A stretch of 14,058 nt of DNA from Bacillota bacterium (GCA_023397475.1 JAEWUD010000045.1:1-14058); one strand, 5' to 3'; counted from the stretch's first letter, positions 1 to 6,770 are shown. Notes: generated from the sequence alone by a model not told the origin. A program made the numbers and translations.

Positions 1-573
1 CGAATTCTCATGAAATGCGAACGCATCGATCTGTGTTACGGGCTTCCCCTCTATTACGGATGGAATCACGATGTCTTTCTCGAAGTCATTTTTGAAGGGG
101 CTATATTTCACAATCGTTATCTCACCGGTATCTACTTTATACGTGTAACCATCGAAGTAATTGTATTGGAAACAATTAAACACGCTCGTGCTCGAATTCG
201 GAGGCATTTCCGATAGACGAAGGAAGAAAGCAGAGATTATCAGACACAGAAGGAAGAATATCGAGAAACACATCGATAGGTTCCGAATAGATGGGGAAGC
301 TGTCTTCCCCATAAGCGTGTAGGCGAAAAACAACAGCAGAAGAAATTCAAAGATACCAATTATGATGGAAATAGGCCCCAATCCATAGATATAGAGACCC
401 CAGAGGAACGTAATGATGATCGTCTCTCTGGGCACCAGAAAGATGAGGTTACTTATAAGAAATTGCATCCTCGATTTGGACGAATCCTTGAACATGACAA
501 AGCCGCGGATCATCAGAACGATCCCCGCGACCATACAAATGGCCAATAACAGCAAGAACAGTGGACCTATCAT
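1..573 (-). CDS. Multi-pass membrane protein with C-terminal BspA-type LRR, 3' end outside window
   Basis: Reading the minus strand from the ATG at 573, 191 codons stay open to the window edge, so the gene is cut at its C-terminus. An AGGA-type ribosome site lies about 8 bases before the ATG. The first roughly 130 residues are strongly hydrophobic in about four blocks (for example LFLLLLAICMVAGIVLMI at the N-terminus and CFSIFFLLCLIISAFFL near residues 110-125), which predicts a polytopic membrane protein. After the last segment comes an outside-type stretch, then the signature IVIPSVIEGKPVTQIDAFAF, a textbook first repeat of the BspA/LRR_5 leucine-rich family, whose members are usually surface-exposed binding or adhesion domains. 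More LRR units probably follow beyond the edge. The membrane-plus-LRR order is inferred to place the repeats outside the cell. The ligand is unknown. Confidence 0.75.
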   Translation of the reverse strand, partial: MIGPLFLLLLAICMVAGIVLMIRGFVMFKDSSKSRMQFLISNLIFLVPRETIIITFLWGLYIYGLGPISIIIGIFEFLLLLFFAYTLMGKTASPSIRNLSMCFSIFFLLCLIISAFFLRLSEMPPNSSTSVFNCFQYNYFDGYTYKVDTGEITIVKYSPFKNDFEKDIVIPSVIEGKPVTQIDAFAFHENS

Positions 574-1109
574 TTCGAATTCCTCGCTTAATATTCACAA
601 TATTTGGAAATATATGTTGATATTGAATGATCGGGCGTAGGTAAAGTCGACGATGTTTGTATTGGAAGCAGTCTGTTTCCCTTGGGGGTGACGAGAGACA
701 TCCCGGTAATCATTCTTCGAATTAGATTGTAAGGTGTGTCACAAATAGGTAACCCCGGATTATTCCATGTGATCCTGATGCTTGAGCCGACGGACTTTGT
801 CCAAGAATTGCTGAGATAAAATGTCCATCAATAGCCGATAACATTATCCATAGTATAGCATGAAGAAAGCGATCCGGAGAACGCCTTCAATACCGAAAGA
901 CCTCTCTTCTTCGATTCTTAAGCAGCGATCAGCTACATGTCAGCGAAGTAAGTGATCTTCTTCTCTTCGCAAGCAAGGCAGACATGTTGACCTCCTTTGA
1001 CGCTGTTCTCTTTGAGCGGTTTGTCGATCGGATCATTGTATATTCTCGCAGAGAAATCGGGTTTGAACTTAAATGCGGGATAACACTGCGAGAAAGGAGT
1101 GTTACATAA
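574..1109. other. 536-bp intergenic stretch without a supported gene
   Basis: The region separates the divergent LRR membrane gene (minus) from the recombinase module (plus), so it must hold the promoters of both. I found no convincing -35/-10 pair for either. Short minus-strand frames exist at 760-828 (22 codons, no ribosome site) and 933-1127. The second runs into the start of the recombinase-domain gene and I do not accept it as a gene, though its sequence (ending in CEEKKITYFADM) is not obviously random and may be a decayed remnant. An end of the mobile module could lie here, but I see no repeat that marks one. Confidence 0.5.
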
Positions 1110-1541
1110 ATGGTACACACACCTCATGGCTATCGGATTGAAAACGGGAAAGCGGTGATTGATGAAACGGCTGCAGAGCAGGTACGAACGTTGTTTGCGT
1201 CTTACCTATCCGGTGATTCCTTGGACATGGCTTCAAAAATGTCTGGCATTCTTTCCGTCCATGGCTCCATCGGGAAAATTCTTCAAAATACCCGATACCT
1301 CGGGGACGAGTATTACCCCGCTTTGATTGAATCAGATACATTTGCAGCCGTTCAAGAAGAGCGTCTTCGAAGGGCTAAAATGCTCGGACGAGTCTACGAA
1401 TCGAAAGATGTTGAAACGGTCATCTTCCCTATTCACTTCCGCATAAAGGAATCCACACAAGGCATGGAGGATCCGTTCCGCCAAGCGGAATACATTTACA
1501 GCTTAATTGAAACGGAGGTATCCGAATATGGATGCAAATAG
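1110..1541 (+). CDS. Small recombinase-domain protein lacking the catalytic resolvase domain
   Basis: A 143-residue protein that matches only the middle 'Recombinase' DNA-binding domain of large serine recombinases. It opens with TPHGYRIENGKAVIDETAAE, then shows the HGSIGKILQNTRYLGDEYYP segment that normally reads 'SI..IL.N..Y.G' and is followed by the ALI..DTF..VQ.ER element. There is no resolvase N-terminal domain, no catalytic serine, and no zinc ribbon, so it cannot cut DNA itself. The ATG follows an AAAGGAG site at 1094-1100 with good spacing, so this looks like a deliberate short gene and not a simple 5' truncation. Its last 14 bases overlap the start of the downstream recombinase, which suggests translational coupling. 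From memory, similar short proteins sit beside serine recombinases in other Clostridia mobile elements. A DNA-targeting accessory role is inferred. It could also be a remnant of a lost full-length partner. Confidence 0.75.
   Translation: MVHTPHGYRIENGKAVIDETAAEQVRTLFASYLSGDSLDMASKMSGILSVHGSIGKILQNTRYLGDEYYPALIESDTFAAVQEERLRRAKMLGRVYESKDVETVIFPIHFRIKESTQGMEDPFRQAEYIYSLIETEVSEYGCK
1514..1530 (+). promoter_or_regulatory. Ribosome site deciding the recombinase start
   Basis: GGAGG at 1514-1518 lies nine bases before the ATG at 1528. An in-frame TTG at 1507 would add seven residues but sits before this site, so the ATG is the better start. The site lies inside the last codons of the preceding small gene, consistent with coupled translation. 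Confidence 0.75.
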
Positions 1542-3105
1542 AAGTGTTACCCTGATTCCCGCAAGGAAGCCTACACGCCTAACAAAGGATGAAGAAAAGC
1601 CAAAACTCCGAGTTGCCGCCTACTGCCGTGTCTCCACCGACAGCGACGAACAGGCCACCAGCTACGAAGCGCAGATTGAACACTATACGACTTACATCAA
1701 TGGTCATCCCGACTGGGAGCTTGCGGGCATCTTCGCGGATGATGGTATCTCCGGCACCATCACCAAAAAGCGCGAAGAGTTCAATCGCATGATCGACGAG
1801 TGTATGGCGGGCAGCATCGATATGGTAATCACCAAGTCCATCAGCCGCTTTGCTCGAAACACCCTGGACTGTCTCAAATACATCCGTCAACTGAAGGAGA
1901 AGAACATTCCCGTTTTCTTCGAGAAAGAGAACATCAACACCATGGATTCCAAGGGTGAGGTTCTACTGACAATTATGGCCTCTCTCGCCCAGCAGGAGAG
2001 TCAGTCCTTGAGTCAGAACGTGAAGATGGGTCTGCAATACCGCTATCAGCAAGGCGAAATCCAGGTCAACTGCAAGTGGTTTCTCGGATACACCAAGAAC
2101 GAAGATAAGCGTCTGGTTATCGTTCCCGAGGAAGCTGAAGTCGTAAAGCGAATCTATCGCGAATACCTTGAGGGTGCCAGCATGCTGAAAATCGCACGTG
2201 GTCTGGAAGCGGATGGCATCAAGAATGGTGCCGGAAAGGCAAAGTGGCACACAAGTAACATCAACTCGATCCTTCGAAATGAAAAGTACATTGGGGACGC
2301 CCTACTGCAGAAGACGTATACTGTTGACTTCTTATCTAAAAAGCGCGTGAAGAACAACGGCCTTATGCCGCAGTACTATGTAGAGAACAGCCACGAGGCG
2401 ATTATCCCACGAGAGGTCTTCATGCAGGTGCAAGAGGAACTAGTGAGAAGACGCTGTGTACACCTGAGCCAGAACGGTAAAAAGCGAAGCTTCAGCAGTA
2501 ACCACTGCTTCTCCAATATGGTCTTCTGCGGCGAATGCGGCGAGGTCTTCCGACGGATCCACTGGAACAACCGAGGTAAAAAGTCCATCGTCTGGCGGTG
2601 CATCAGCCGACTGGAGAATACCGGACTGTTCTGCGATGCGCGAACCGTGCCGGAAAGTGAAATCGAGCAGGTCTTAATGCGCGCGATAAATGATACGCTG
2701 TGTAAAAAAGACGACTTCCTTTTGATCCTCCAGCACAACATCGAGACCGTGTTGAGTCGTGGTGGTGATAAGGGTCTGGAGAGAATCGACAAGCGGCTGG
2801 AAGTACTACAAGCGGAGTTACTGAAGCTCGCCGCTTCGAAATCCGACTACGAAGATGTAGCTGAAGAGATCCATCGTCTTCGCGACGAGAAGCAAAAAGT
2901 CCAACTCGAGAGCGCTGGACGGGACGAGACGAGAAAACGGATTGCGGACATGAAAGCGTTTCTGCGAGAGCAGGATGCCGAGGGCACGGTGTTTGACGAG
3001 GCTTTGGTTCGACGGCTGATCGAGAAGGTAACGGTTTATGAGGGACGGGTTGTTGTGACGTTCCGGTCGGGGGTTGAGGTAGAGATAAATCACGCAGAAA
3101 GTTGA
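1528..3105 (+). CDS. Large serine recombinase (site-specific integrase/resolvase)
   Basis: A complete 525-residue large serine recombinase, a DNA-breaking enzyme that integrates, excises or inverts mobile DNA through a 5'-phosphoserine link. The N-terminal resolvase domain (about 27-175) has VAAYCRVSTDSDEQ with likely nucleophile Ser36, the DDGISGT turn near 71-77, and SRFARN at 106-111. The 'Recombinase' domain follows (about 185-300; SILRNEKYIGDALLQKTY). A zinc ribbon is indicated by Cys334, Cys337, Cys358 and Cys369, then a charged coiled coil (about 415-475) and the usual C-terminal VRRLIEKVTVYEGRVVVTF strand region. Length and domain order are normal for the family and nothing looks broken. 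It overlaps the small recombinase-domain gene and converges on the VanZ-like gene with only 32 bases between the two stops. Its target site cannot be read from the protein. Confidence 0.93.
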   Translation: MDANRSVTLIPARKPTRLTKDEEKPKLRVAAYCRVSTDSDEQATSYEAQIEHYTTYINGHPDWELAGIFADDGISGTITKKREEFNRMIDECMAGSIDMVITKSISRFARNTLDCLKYIRQLKEKNIPVFFEKENINTMDSKGEVLLTIMASLAQQESQSLSQNVKMGLQYRYQQGEIQVNCKWFLGYTKNEDKRLVIVPEEAEVVKRIYREYLEGASMLKIARGLEADGIKNGAGKAKWHTSNINSILRNEKYIGDALLQKTYTVDFLSKKRVKNNGLMPQYYVENSHEAIIPREVFMQVQEELVRRRCVHLSQNGKKRSFSSNHCFSNMVFCGECGEVFRRIHWNNRGKKSIVWRCISRLENTGLFCDARTVPESEIEQVLMRAINDTLCKKDDFLLILQHNIETVLSRGGDKGLERIDKRLEVLQAELLKLAASKSDYEDVAEEIHRLRDEKQKVQLESAGRDETRKRIADMKAFLREQDAEGTVFDEALVRRLIEKVTVYEGRVVVTFRSGVEVEINHAES

Positions 3106-3137
3106 AACTGTGCAAATTAAAATTCACTAACCACGAC

Positions 3138-3749
3138 TTACATGTTGAGAATTTCTTTAATTTTTTTGTTTTCCCTTAAAAGAAGCATTATCCATACGCC
3201 AAACGCAAACCCTAAGCCATTCATAATTATGTCATTTACATCGCTGACACCTAATTTAAAAATATATTGTACTATTTCAAATAATAAGGATAACAAAAAC
3301 CCCCCAACGAGCAAAAAACTCCGATTAACATTTGGTATAATATATCTAACAAACATTCCCAGCGGTACAAAACACAAAAAATTGGCAATTACATAGAAAG
3401 GAATAAAGCTGAAGTCACTTAGCAACGTTAAAGGATTCAGATTTACACTTCTTACATCTGGGGATTTAAATAAAACTGTACCAAGCAGTACAGCAGTGTA
3501 AAGAATTCCGAGAATCCAAATAAACACTCTCGGAATCTTTTTTTTAATTATCCCCCACAAAACTTGAAATATAGCTACAGCCAATAAAATGCGCAATGAA
3601 ATATTTATCAGAAATCCTTCAAATTGCCATAACAAAATATTATCAAGAAGCGTATAAAAGAGAATTATAGAGATAAAGAAAGAAATTATCGCTAGAAATG
3701 ATATTAAAAGAATGTTCTTCAATAAGTCCTTTTTCCCCAATTTTTCCAT
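3138..3749 (-). CDS. VanZ-like membrane protein
   Basis: A 203-residue integral membrane protein of the VanZ-like family. Hydrophobic segments lie near 12-34, 48-66, 73-94, 115-136, 145-163 and 175-191. Family hallmarks are present in the second half: NFLCFVPLGMFVRYI (123-137), then EIVQYIFKLGVSDVNDIIMN (158-177), whose acidic 'D.ND...N..G' core is the usual VanZ motif. VanZ of the vanA cluster gives low-level teicoplanin resistance; chromosomal relatives are common in Bacillota and mostly unassigned, so drug resistance should not be assumed. The ATG at 3749 has an AGGAGA site (complement of 3755-3760). It lies 70 bases downstream of the small secreted-protein gene on the same strand, probably in one transcript, separated by a strong hairpin. 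The gene is much more AT-rich than the core genes to its right, which suggests transfer with the recombinase module. Confidence 0.85.
   Translation of the reverse strand: MEKLGKKDLLKNILLISFLAIISFFISIILFYTLLDNILLWQFEGFLINISLRILLAVAIFQVLWGIIKKKIPRVFIWILGILYTAVLLGTVLFKSPDVRSVNLNPLTLLSDFSFIPFYVIANFLCFVPLGMFVRYIIPNVNRSFLLVGGFLLSLLFEIVQYIFKLGVSDVNDIIMNGLGFAFGVWIMLLLRENKKIKEILNM
3505..3545 (+). terminator. Plus-strand intrinsic terminator inside the VanZ-like gene
   Basis: ATTCCGAGA at 3505-3513 pairs perfectly with TCTCGGAAT at 3528-3536 (9 bp, 14-base loop), followed by a run of eight T at 3538-3545. This is the standard form of a rho-independent terminator for plus-strand RNA. It lies on the antisense strand of the VanZ-like gene, about 400 bases past the end of the convergent recombinase, so it would stop recombinase read-through. 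The bases also encode the KKKIPRVFIWILGIL part of the membrane protein, so part of the match could be chance. Confidence 0.6.
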
Positions 3750-3762
3750 GTGTTTCTCCTAC

Positions 3763-3802
3763 AAATCCGGTGGCAATCATTGCTGATCGCCACCGGATTT
3801 TT
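3763..3802 (+). terminator. 12-bp hairpin between secreted-protein and VanZ-like genes
   Basis: AAATCCGGTGGC (3763-3774) and GCCACCGGATTT (3789-3800) form a perfect 12-bp stem with a 14-base loop. On the plus strand the stem runs into five T (3798-3802) and further T-rich sequence, so it reads best as a terminator of plus-strand (antisense) RNA. On the minus strand, the sense strand of both genes, it ends only in TTT then GTAGGAG. There it would be an intercistronic hairpin right beside the VanZ ribosome site, able to reduce read-through, protect the upstream mRNA end, or tune VanZ translation. Confidence 0.65.
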
Positions 3803-3819
3803 AGTTTTATTTCTATATC

Positions 3820-4233
3820 TTATTTGTCATCATAAACAGTTCCGTTAAAGTCGATTCGAAGATCTTTATTATTTATCGCTTTGAAGAATAGTTTATATTC
3901 ACCATTGGGAACAGTAAAAGTTAGTGCATATGTACCGATTGTTCTAGTTAGTGTCAACGTCTTCTTGACTTCATATCCCCACCATTGTTTCTGTTTGGCG
4001 CTGACTTCCATAGAACCTGCAGAACCGCCACCACCAGCAGCAGTAATTTTATGGTCGACATAAAAAACGCCATCATCATTTAACCAAGAATCACTTGTGG
4101 TAAGTCCGCTAGCGCCACACCATCCACTGTAAGTATCAAGAGCTCCTGAATAGGCAAATACATTCACAGAGAACGCACACAAAAAAACTGAGCACAGAAC
4201 AATCGCCCCAATAATGCTAGAAATCTTCTTCAT
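3820..4233 (-). CDS. Small secreted protein of unknown function
   Basis: I do not recognise the family. The 137-residue product starts MKKISSIIGAIVLCSVFLCA, a typical signal peptide, with a likely signal peptidase I cut after NVFA near residue 27. The exported part is about 110 residues, with one Cys (WCGASG), a GGGG loop near residue 67, and a C-terminal half of alternating polar and hydrophobic residues (TLTLTRTIGTYALTFTVPNG, then YKLFFKAINN) that predicts a beta sandwich. The ATG at 4233 is chosen because AAGGGGGA lies just before it (complement of 4241-4248) and it gives a clean signal peptide. An in-frame TTG at 4263, also preceded by an AAGGAG, would add ten residues. It is the first gene before the VanZ-like gene, so both probably act at the cell surface. 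A small bacteriocin-like or surface protein is possible but not shown. Confidence 0.7.
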   Translation of the reverse strand: MKKISSIIGAIVLCSVFLCAFSVNVFAYSGALDTYSGWCGASGLTTSDSWLNDDGVFYVDHKITAAGGGGSAGSMEVSAKQKQWWGYEVKKTLTLTRTIGTYALTFTVPNGEYKLFFKAINNKDLRIDFNGTVYDDK

Positions 4234-4311
4234 ACCTTTTTCCCCCTTCAACTTTGGATTCAATTGTTATCTCCTTGTTCAAAGAATTTTCTTAACAATC
4301 TCCTTTCTAAT

Positions 4312-4353
4312 TTACTCTCAATGACTGATGTTTTTAAGTACTATTGAGAGTAA
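4312..4353. repeat. 11-bp perfect inverted repeat upstream of the secreted-protein gene
   Basis: TTACTCTCAAT (4312-4322) is mirrored by ATTGAGAGTAA (4343-4353) with 20 bases between them. It lies about 80 bases before the ATG at 4233, where a regulator could bind. A weak promoter for the minus strand overlaps it: TTAAAA (complement of 4332-4337), a 17-base gap, and TAAATT (complement of 4309-4314). On the plus strand the right arm is followed by CATTTTTT, so a terminator of plus-strand RNA is the other reading. A run of eight G follows at 4363-4370. Confidence 0.55.
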
Positions 4354-4531
4354 CATTTTTTCGGGGGGGGCGTCAAGATGTCTTTATTTATTTGTCAATT
4401 ATTTATTTTTCTGTTCAAAAAAAGCACCAACAAGGGGCTAACTTTGTTGATTGACAATTATCTGTCTATGAATAATGTCGTCAAGCGAAAAGGAGTAGAA
4501 ACATCGGAATATGGACTAATCCTTATTCTTA

Positions 4532-4641
4532 CATCCAACCCGCTCTCTCGACCTTCAATTTTTCGAAAAACATCTAATCTGCTCTGTCGCGAACGCAAGT
4601 TATCTATCCTGCTCTGTCATGAACAGATGTTATCTAATCTG
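4532..4641 (+). repeat. Degenerate 30-bp tandem repeats
   Basis: Two adjacent 30-base units (4572-4601 and 4602-4631) begin ATCTAATCTGCTCTGTC and ATCTATCCTGCTCTGTC. A third, incomplete unit starts at 4632 with ATCTAATCTG, and a weaker relative (ATCCAACCCGCTCTCTCG) begins at 4533. The copies have diverged, so the array is old or not kept by selection. Function unknown. Confidence 0.5.
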
Positions 4642-4740
4642 ACCACTCAACTATCATTTTACATCATCTTGGATATGTTTCCGTGGACGGATTTTCTCGA
4701 TGTTTTTAGTCGTCTCTCAAAATCGCCATAAATCCCCGAT

Positions 4741-4756
4741 GCCCTTATATCAGGGC
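4741..4756. terminator. Weak hairpin just past the rlmD stop
   Basis: GCCCT (4741-4745) pairs with AGGGC (4752-4756) around a 6-base loop, beginning a few bases after the rlmD stop codon. On the minus strand there is no T-run after the stem, while on the plus strand TTTT follows. It is too short to call a firm terminator for rlmD, but I see nothing better. Confidence 0.25.
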
Positions 4757-4759
4757 TTT

Positions 4760-6667
4760 TCAGGCTTTCGTCTGCTCTTCACGTGACATCAATACCACCG
4801 TCTCAACATGCGTCGTCCATGGGAACATGTCCACCGGCGTGGCGACTTTGACGAAGTATCCTCCCGCTCGAAGGAGCGCGAGGTCGCGGGCGAGGGTGGC
4901 GGGGTCGCAGGAGACGTAGATGATGTGCGGCGGGGCGAGGCGGAGGAGGGTGTCGATGAGGGATTTTTCGCAGCCTTTGCGCGGGGGGTCGAGGATGACG
5001 ACGGGCTTTTCGCCGGGGAAATCGGCTGGCGTGAGGGTCTCGGCGCGGGCGGCGCGGTAGCGGGCCGTGGTGACGGCGTTGAGCTCGGCGTTGCGGAGGG
5101 CGTCTTGGACGGCGCTCTCGCTGATTTCGAGGCCGAGGATGCGCTCGGCAAGGTCGGACAGGTAGAGGCCGATGGTGCCGGTGCCGCAGTAGACGTCGAG
5201 GAGGAGCGGGATGCGCGCGGCGGGGGCCGGTGCGTCGGAGGACGAGGTGGGGCTTGGGGTGCAGGCGATTGCGGGCGCGGCGAGGCCGGTCTCGCTGTAA
5301 TCGACGGGCCATTTGTCTTCGTGGCAGGTGGTTGTGACAGCCGGCGCTTCTGCGGGGGCGAGCGAGGCGGAGATGGAGTTTGCGGCATCGATCGCGTAAC
5401 GGCGGACGATGTCGTAGAGTTTGCGGGTCTGTTCGGTGTTTACTTGGAAGAAGGAGCACGGCGAGATTTGGAAGAGGCGGTCGCCGATGGTTTCTTGGAT
5501 GGTCTTATCGCCCCAGAGGAGGGTCAGGGCTTCGGCGTTGCCGGTGCGGACGCGGACGCCGGTGGCTTCAAGTGCGGCACCGCGGGCGAGCCAGAGGCTC
5601 TTGATTTTCCAGGGGGTCTCGAGGAGGGCGCGCGTGTAGGCGGGCGAGGTGTCGGAGGCGGCCGGGGCGGCTTCCGGGGAGTTGTCGCGCAGGAGGCGCT
5701 TGCGGTCTTTTTCGAGACGGCGGGAGGCCTCGTCGATGAAGGGGCGCGCGGGGAAGGTGTAGCGCGGGTCGGTCTCTTCGCCGGTGACGAGGATGACCAT
5801 GATCTCGCCGGTGTTGACGCCGACGCGGACGATGAGGTGGCGAAGGAAGCCGCGGCGGGTGGCTTCGTCGAAGCCGGGGATGTTCTGTGCGAGGAGGAAG
5901 CGCTCGGTGATCTTGCGGATGCTCTCGCAGGCGGGGTGGGCGATCCGGCACGCGGTGTGCGGGACGATGTCGTGGGTTTTGGCGGCGTAGAGGCCGATGC
6001 GGAGGTCGCGGGGGGTGGGGGCTGGGGCAGCGGCTGCCGGGGCGGGTGCGGGTGCCGAGGCGGAAGCTACTGGGGCGGGCGCGGCGGCAAGGGCAGGCGC
6101 AGTTGCGACCGGTGCGGGATTTGTTATGGGGGCGGCAGTCGGGGCGGTGACGTCGTGCTTTTCGCGAGAAATGGGCCTAGGCGAAGGCACGGCGGGCACG
6201 GTCTCGGCGACCGGGTATTGCATGTGGTTTCGGTAGTCGTAGGGATGGGTCATCCCGATGGTCGGGGCGACGAGGTGCTCGGCGTCCGCGTGGGGCAGGC
6301 CGCCGATGCGTGAGAGGCAGCCGACGATGTAGCGGCGCTTGGCGGCGAGGGATGGGGCGTATTTCATATGCTGCATGGAACAGCCGCCGCACGCGGGGTA
6401 CGCGGTGCAGAAGGGGTCCATGCGCTGGGGTGACGGTGTGAGGAGTTCGTCGAGGGTGGCCTCGGCGTAGCCCTTCTTGCGGGACGTCAGACGGATGTGG
6501 GCTTTCTCGCCGGGCAGGAGTCCTTCGATGAAGACGGTCATTCCCTTATCGGGGCCGCTCTCTTCGGGAAGGCGGGCAACAGCTTTGCCCTCGGAGTTCA
6601 GGGATTCGGCGGTGACGAGAATTGTGTCGGTCGGAAGTGCTGTGGTGAGATTGGTGTCAATTTGCAT
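4760..6667 (-). CDS. rlmD: 23S rRNA (uracil-C5)-methyltransferase, RlmD/RlmCD (RumA) family, with Ala/Pro insertions
   Basis: This enzyme uses S-adenosylmethionine to put a methyl group on C5 of a uracil in 23S rRNA. A TRAM-like RNA-binding domain covers about 12-75. The iron-sulfur ligands Cys87, Cys93 and Cys96 (CTAYPACGGCSMQH) are present, with the fourth probably Cys240 (PHTAC). FFQVN (406-410), the SAM loop DVYCGTGTIGL (491-501), DPPRKG (560-565) and the catalytic Cys587 in VSCDP all look intact. The end VDMFPWTTHVETVVLMS is standard. At 635 residues it is far longer than the usual 380-460. The excess lies in low-complexity Ala/Pro/Ser insertions at about 156-220 and 430-486, plus a small one near 330-345, none of which interrupts a motif. 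AGGA lies just before the ATG. One enzyme may serve two sites, as RlmCD does in other Bacillota, but the sequence does not decide. Confidence 0.93.
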   Translation of the reverse strand: MQIDTNLTTALPTDTILVTAESLNSEGKAVARLPEESGPDKGMTVFIEGLLPGEKAHIRLTSRKKGYAEATLDELLTPSPQRMDPFCTAYPACGGCSMQHMKYAPSLAAKRRYIVGCLSRIGGLPHADAEHLVAPTIGMTHPYDYRNHMQYPVAETVPAVPSPRPISREKHDVTAPTAAPITNPAPVATAPALAAAPAPVASASAPAPAPAAAAPAPTPRDLRIGLYAAKTHDIVPHTACRIAHPACESIRKITERFLLAQNIPGFDEATRRGFLRHLIVRVGVNTGEIMVILVTGEETDPRYTFPARPFIDEASRRLEKDRKRLLRDNSPEAAPAASDTSPAYTRALLETPWKIKSLWLARGAALEATGVRVRTGNAEALTLLWGDKTIQETIGDRLFQISPCSFFQVNTEQTRKLYDIVRRYAIDAANSISASLAPAEAPAVTTTCHEDKWPVDYSETGLAAPAIACTPSPTSSSDAPAPAARIPLLLDVYCGTGTIGLYLSDLAERILGLEISESAVQDALRNAELNAVTTARYRAARAETLTPADFPGEKPVVILDPPRKGCEKSLIDTLLRLAPPHIIYVSCDPATLARDLALLRAGGYFVKVATPVDMFPWTTHVETVVLMSREEQTKA

Positions 6668-6689
6668 AGGGTCCTCGCGTTTTCTTATT

Positions 6690-6719
6690 ATTATATCTGT
6701 TTTTTCGATGTGTGAACAA
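6690..6719 (-). promoter_or_regulatory. Probable sigma-A type promoter of rlmD
   Basis: On the minus strand a perfect TATAAT (complement of 6690-6695) lies 18 bases after TTGTTC (complement of 6714-6719), which keeps the TTG of the -35 consensus. Transcription would start near 6683, giving a 5' leader of about 15 bases before the ATG at 6667, just long enough for the AGGA ribosome site. Confidence 0.5.
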
Positions 6720-6770
6720 TTTGCGGAAGTTTCGCGGCAGGGGAATTTTTCGATAGGGGGTTAGGGGGCT

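Larger units (their letters stand above)
4354..4759. other. AT-rich intergenic stretch between secreted-protein and rlmD genes
   Basis: No gene is accepted here. A plus-strand frame runs from 4378 to 4731 (117 codons), but it has no ribosome site, no family likeness, and passes straight through a non-coding style repeat. Contents I can point to are the G8 tract at 4363-4370, degenerate repeats at 4532-4641, an 18-base echo of the rlmD 3' end at 4672-4689, and a small hairpin at 4741-4756. The base composition changes sharply to GC-rich just inside the rlmD gene, so a junction between acquired and core DNA probably lies in this stretch. Confidence 0.5.

Noticed and set aside
413..640. 75-codon plus-strand frame, and a similar one at 10-216
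   Set aside because: Both lie opposite the membrane protein with BspA repeat, whose minus frame gives clear helices and a recognisable LRR.
933..1127. 64-codon minus-strand frame
   Set aside because: It overlaps the start and ribosome site of the recombinase-domain gene and has no ribosome site of its own. A decayed remnant remains possible.
3138..3749. Calling the VanZ-like gene a glycopeptide resistance gene
   Set aside because: No vanA/B/G-type ligase, vanH, vanX or regulator is nearby, and VanZ-like proteins are common without resistance.
4378..4731. 117-codon plus-strand frame
   Set aside because: No ribosome site and no family likeness; it crosses degenerate DNA repeats. Only the short DMFPWT echo near its end is worth attention and is reported separately.
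4808..6313. 501-codon plus-strand frame opposite rlmD
   Set aside because: It is the mirror of a GC-rich gene, is made of Gly/Ala/Asp-rich low-complexity sequence, has no family motif, and the minus frame is unmistakably RlmD.
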